This document shows, in pieces, positions 5,955-7,668 of a stretch of 7,668 nt of DNA. The translations under genes were made by a program, and so were the position numbers. The notes under the pieces are model-generated. The model had not been told where the DNA came from, made no database searches, and saw only the letters and a program-made list of their open reading frames with translations. Position 1 is the first letter of the stretch. The number at the start of each line of letters is the position of its first letter. The DNA is from JAZDLR01 sp964540995. GTDB lineage: Bacteria; Patescibacteriota; Patescibacteriia; UBA1558; 2-01-FULL-52-15. The stretch covers positions 1 to 7,668 of the forward strand of contig CAZIOU010000026.1 in the NCBI GenBank assembly GCA_964540995.1. The letters run 5' to 3'.

Positions 5955-7081
5955 TACATTTTCTCCCAGTTATTAGGGTCTGCGGGGTCCCCGCCTTTGA
6001 AACGATGGTCGTCTTCAACCTTACCAACTTCAGGGCCTTTTTTGGCTCCATATCTGTATTCGGATGTATTTACATCGACCTGCTCAGGAGTAAATCCAAG
6101 CGTTTTTAGCCTAGATACCATTTCTTGTTTTTGTTTAATCAGTTTCTGTCGTTGTATTTCAACGGAATCGGCAGGCCTTGGCAGTGTTTTTTCAAATCGA
6201 GCTTCTTCTTCCTTGTTGATTGCGCCACCAGACTGCATTCGGCCATAAGCTTCTGTAGCCCTGCGAGCCGCCGCTGTGTATGCACTGTCACCAATAAGCG
6301 AGAAGGTATTGTCGCCATTTGCCAAGGCCATGTCCATTTCATCTAAAGCTTGAGCTGCCATGCGAGCATTGTCGAATCTTGCTTTGTCTGTACCACTAAG
6401 ATTCTTGATTCTCTCTTCTGGTGCGTTTTTACGAGCAAGTTCGTCTTTTTTCTGTCCCATGAGTATTTGGGCTTGCTGCTTTCTCGTGTCTTGAGACTCT
6501 TTGAATTTTCCTAGATTCAAAATACTGTCCCCGTCGGCAGCAGAAACTTGTGACCAGTTTTTGCCATAGCTTTTGGCAATACTTGGCATCATGGCTTCTA
6601 CTTGTCTGCGAAATGCAACTGACTGGGCACTGCTTGGGTCTGACGCCGAAGCTGTTTTTTGTCTGTTGAACTCTCCAACAGTTTTGTCCTTGATTTCACC
6701 TCGTAGGTCTTTGTAGTAGTTGTCTACGCTTCCTGGGTCTCTACCTGCCAGTGCAGCGCCAATCCCAGATGCCATTTGGGCAAGAGAAGTTCCATCTTGT
6801 TCTGATTGAGATTTTGCCAAAGCTTGTTTATATCTATCCGGACTGAATTGGTCTTCGGCCATAGGGGGAGGAGGTTGCATATTTGGTGCTGGAGGTTGCA
6901 TTTTTTGTTGTAAGTATTGTGCAACAACTGGGTCCACTTGCTTTTGAGTAGGTGCAGAAGGTGTTGAAGGCATAGGCTGCTCGGGAATACCAGTAGGCAT
7001 TGCAAACATGTTTGAAAAGTCCATGCCACCTTTGCCGTCGTCTTCCATTTGACCAGTAACGCTATTGAAAAATTTTCCCAT
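5954..7081 (-). CDS. Putative internal virion/ejection protein (375 aa)
   Basis: The N-terminus (MGKFFNSVTGQ) leads into a proline/methionine/glutamine-rich low-complexity stretch (about 29-73). Mainly helical, charged sequence follows. The conserved-looking part is 263-327: GDSAYTAAARRATEAYGRM, SGGAINKEEEARFEKTLPRP, then DSVEIQRQKL. The order 'A-x-R-x-x-x-E-A ... SG-x-A-I-x-x-x-E ... P-x-P-x-D-S-x-x-x-x-x-Q-K' matches a motif I recall from unnamed virion-associated phage proteins encoded beside ejection proteins. It has no TM helix. It ends NNWEKM, a WEK motif echoing PWEKY in the next protein. The start has GAGGAG at 7087-7092, and the stop overlaps the 751-aa start. Function as an ejection or internal protein is inferred mainly from position. 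Confidence 0.68.
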   Translation of the reverse strand: MGKFFNSVTGQMEDDGKGGMDFSNMFAMPTGIPEQPMPSTPSAPTQKQVDPVVAQYLQQKMQPPAPNMQPPPPMAEDQFSPDRYKQALAKSQSEQDGTSLAQMASGIGAALAGRDPGSVDNYYKDLRGEIKDKTVGEFNRQKTASASDPSSAQSVAFRRQVEAMMPSIAKSYGKNWSQVSAADGDSILNLGKFKESQDTRKQQAQILMGQKKDELARKNAPEERIKNLSGTDKARFDNARMAAQALDEMDMALANGDNTFSLIGDSAYTAAARRATEAYGRMQSGGAINKEEEARFEKTLPRPADSVEIQRQKLIKQKQEMVSRLKTLGFTPEQVDVNTSEYRYGAKKGPEVGKVEDDHRFKGGDPADPNNWEKM

Positions 7082-7083
7082 TT

Positions 7084-7668
7084 CTACTCCTCTTTTTTCT
7101 TGCGAGCGCCGTATTTAGCAACGGAGTCCGCAACTCCACCAATAAACTGGTCTTGACTCTGTGCCTGACGAGCACTATTTTGCGCCATGTTACCAATAGC
7201 CTGATTACCCATGCCTACTCGTTGCATTTGATTGCCGAAGTTGGCTTGAGCCATGCCATTAGTGTTCCATTCTGCTGCTGTGTTTCGCTTGTCTACATTT
7301 TGGTTATTTATGTTTTGTGAGTTTTGTAAATTAGCTGCTTGAGCTGCATTTCTAGCGCCTACGTTGCCGCTTTGTACAGCCTGAGAATTTCTCGCATTAA
7401 ACTGAGAAATTGCATCAGCTGCTTGGGCTTTTGCAGATTGTTGGCTGAAATCTTGCTGGCTAATTTGGCCGCCTAATTGGCCTTGTTGTGCCAAAGCTGA
7501 TAAAGCTCTTTGTTGTGCTTGGGCATTTATATCCATGCCCATTTGTGCTTGGCGATTTGCACCTTGTTGGGCCGCCATTTGTTTGGCAACCATTTCGCTC
7601 ATGCCACCACTTAGCCCTCGAGTGGCCATGTTTTGCTGAATAGCGCCGGTGTTGCCTTGAAGCTGTGA
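7084..7668 (-). CDS. Gln/Ala/Asn-rich internal virion-type protein, partial (start beyond the window)
   Basis: The frame ends with TAG at 7084-7086 and stays open to base 7668, giving at least 194 residues. An ATG at 7629-7627 exists but has no Shine-Dalgarno sequence. The 13 upstream codons (SQLQGNTGAIQQN) keep the same Gln/Asn-rich style, so the true start most likely lies outside. The body has no cysteine and is very rich in Gln, Ala and Asn. Repeated polar heptad-like blocks (ADAISQFNARN, NVGARNAAQAANLQN, NINNQNVDKRN) suggest long helices. The tail is basic then acidic (ARKKKEE). I recall similar 'FNxxN ... RN-x-x-x-x-x-AN' proteins next to ejection genes in podophages. It is the first of three adjacent internal-protein candidates and may be the small member of that set. 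The assignment is inferential. Confidence 0.65.
   Translation of the reverse strand, partial: SQLQGNTGAIQQNMATRGLSGGMSEMVAKQMAAQQGANRQAQMGMDINAQAQQRALSALAQQGQLGGQISQQDFSQQSAKAQAADAISQFNARNSQAVQSGNVGARNAAQAANLQNSQNINNQNVDKRNTAAEWNTNGMAQANFGNQMQRVGMGNQAIGNMAQNSARQAQSQDQFIGGVADSVAKYGARKKKEE

Noticed and set aside
200..7086. Possible recoded genetic code, because all nine visible stops are TAA or TAG and none TGA
   Set aside because: Four stops are fixed as TAA by the TAATG overlaps, nine is a small sample, and all Trp positions in the intact frames use TGG without TGA interruptions.

Overview
The window looks like a piece of a tailed bacteriophage genome (free phage or prophage), most plausibly podovirus-like with a Gram-negative host. 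This rests on a run of virion or DNA-ejection-type genes next to a phage replication module (SF3 helicase plus archaeo-eukaryotic-type primase) and several tiny phage-type genes with strong Shine-Dalgarno sequences. All genes lie on the minus strand, so the biological order runs from base 7668 down to base 1. Both ends cut through a gene. No integrase, repressor, terminase, capsid, portal, DNA polymerase, tRNA or CRISPR array is visible.

Region A (7668 to 3466) is the end of a late or structural block. It holds a Gln/Ala/Asn-rich protein that is open at the window edge, a 375-aa protein, a 751-aa protein with glycine/alanine-rich hydrophobic segments and two PWEKY motifs, and a 77-aa coiled-coil plus single-TM protein of the XhlA or holin-like type. 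The first three read best as a set of internal or ejection proteins, comparable in arrangement (not in demonstrable homology) to the T7 gp14-15-16 or P22 gp7-16-20 sets. The genes are tightly coupled.

Region B (3465 to 3093) is the only sizeable non-coding gap, about 370 AT-rich bases. It holds a near-consensus sigma70-type promoter pointing into the replication genes, several TGTATACA-like palindromes (one inside the promoter spacer), a tandem 10-bp repeat and an 8-bp inverted repeat. It is the natural place for early-gene control and perhaps for an origin of replication.

Region C (3092 to 1) is the replication and small-gene block. In order it has the SF3 helicase, the primase, an 80-aa helical protein resembling a detached primase C-terminal domain, a 77-aa basic 'MSRS' phage protein, a 70-aa acidic phage protein, and an N-terminally anchored membrane protein that runs off the window at base 1. 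Four junctions in the window (at 5954, 3699, 1749 and 937) use the same one-base TAATG stop/start overlap, which implies strong translational coupling.

I see no clear evidence for an undescribed biological system. The most interesting points are the split, helicase-first replication cassette with a stand-alone primase C-terminal-like protein, the palindrome array around the promoter, and two genes whose true extents reach the window edges.
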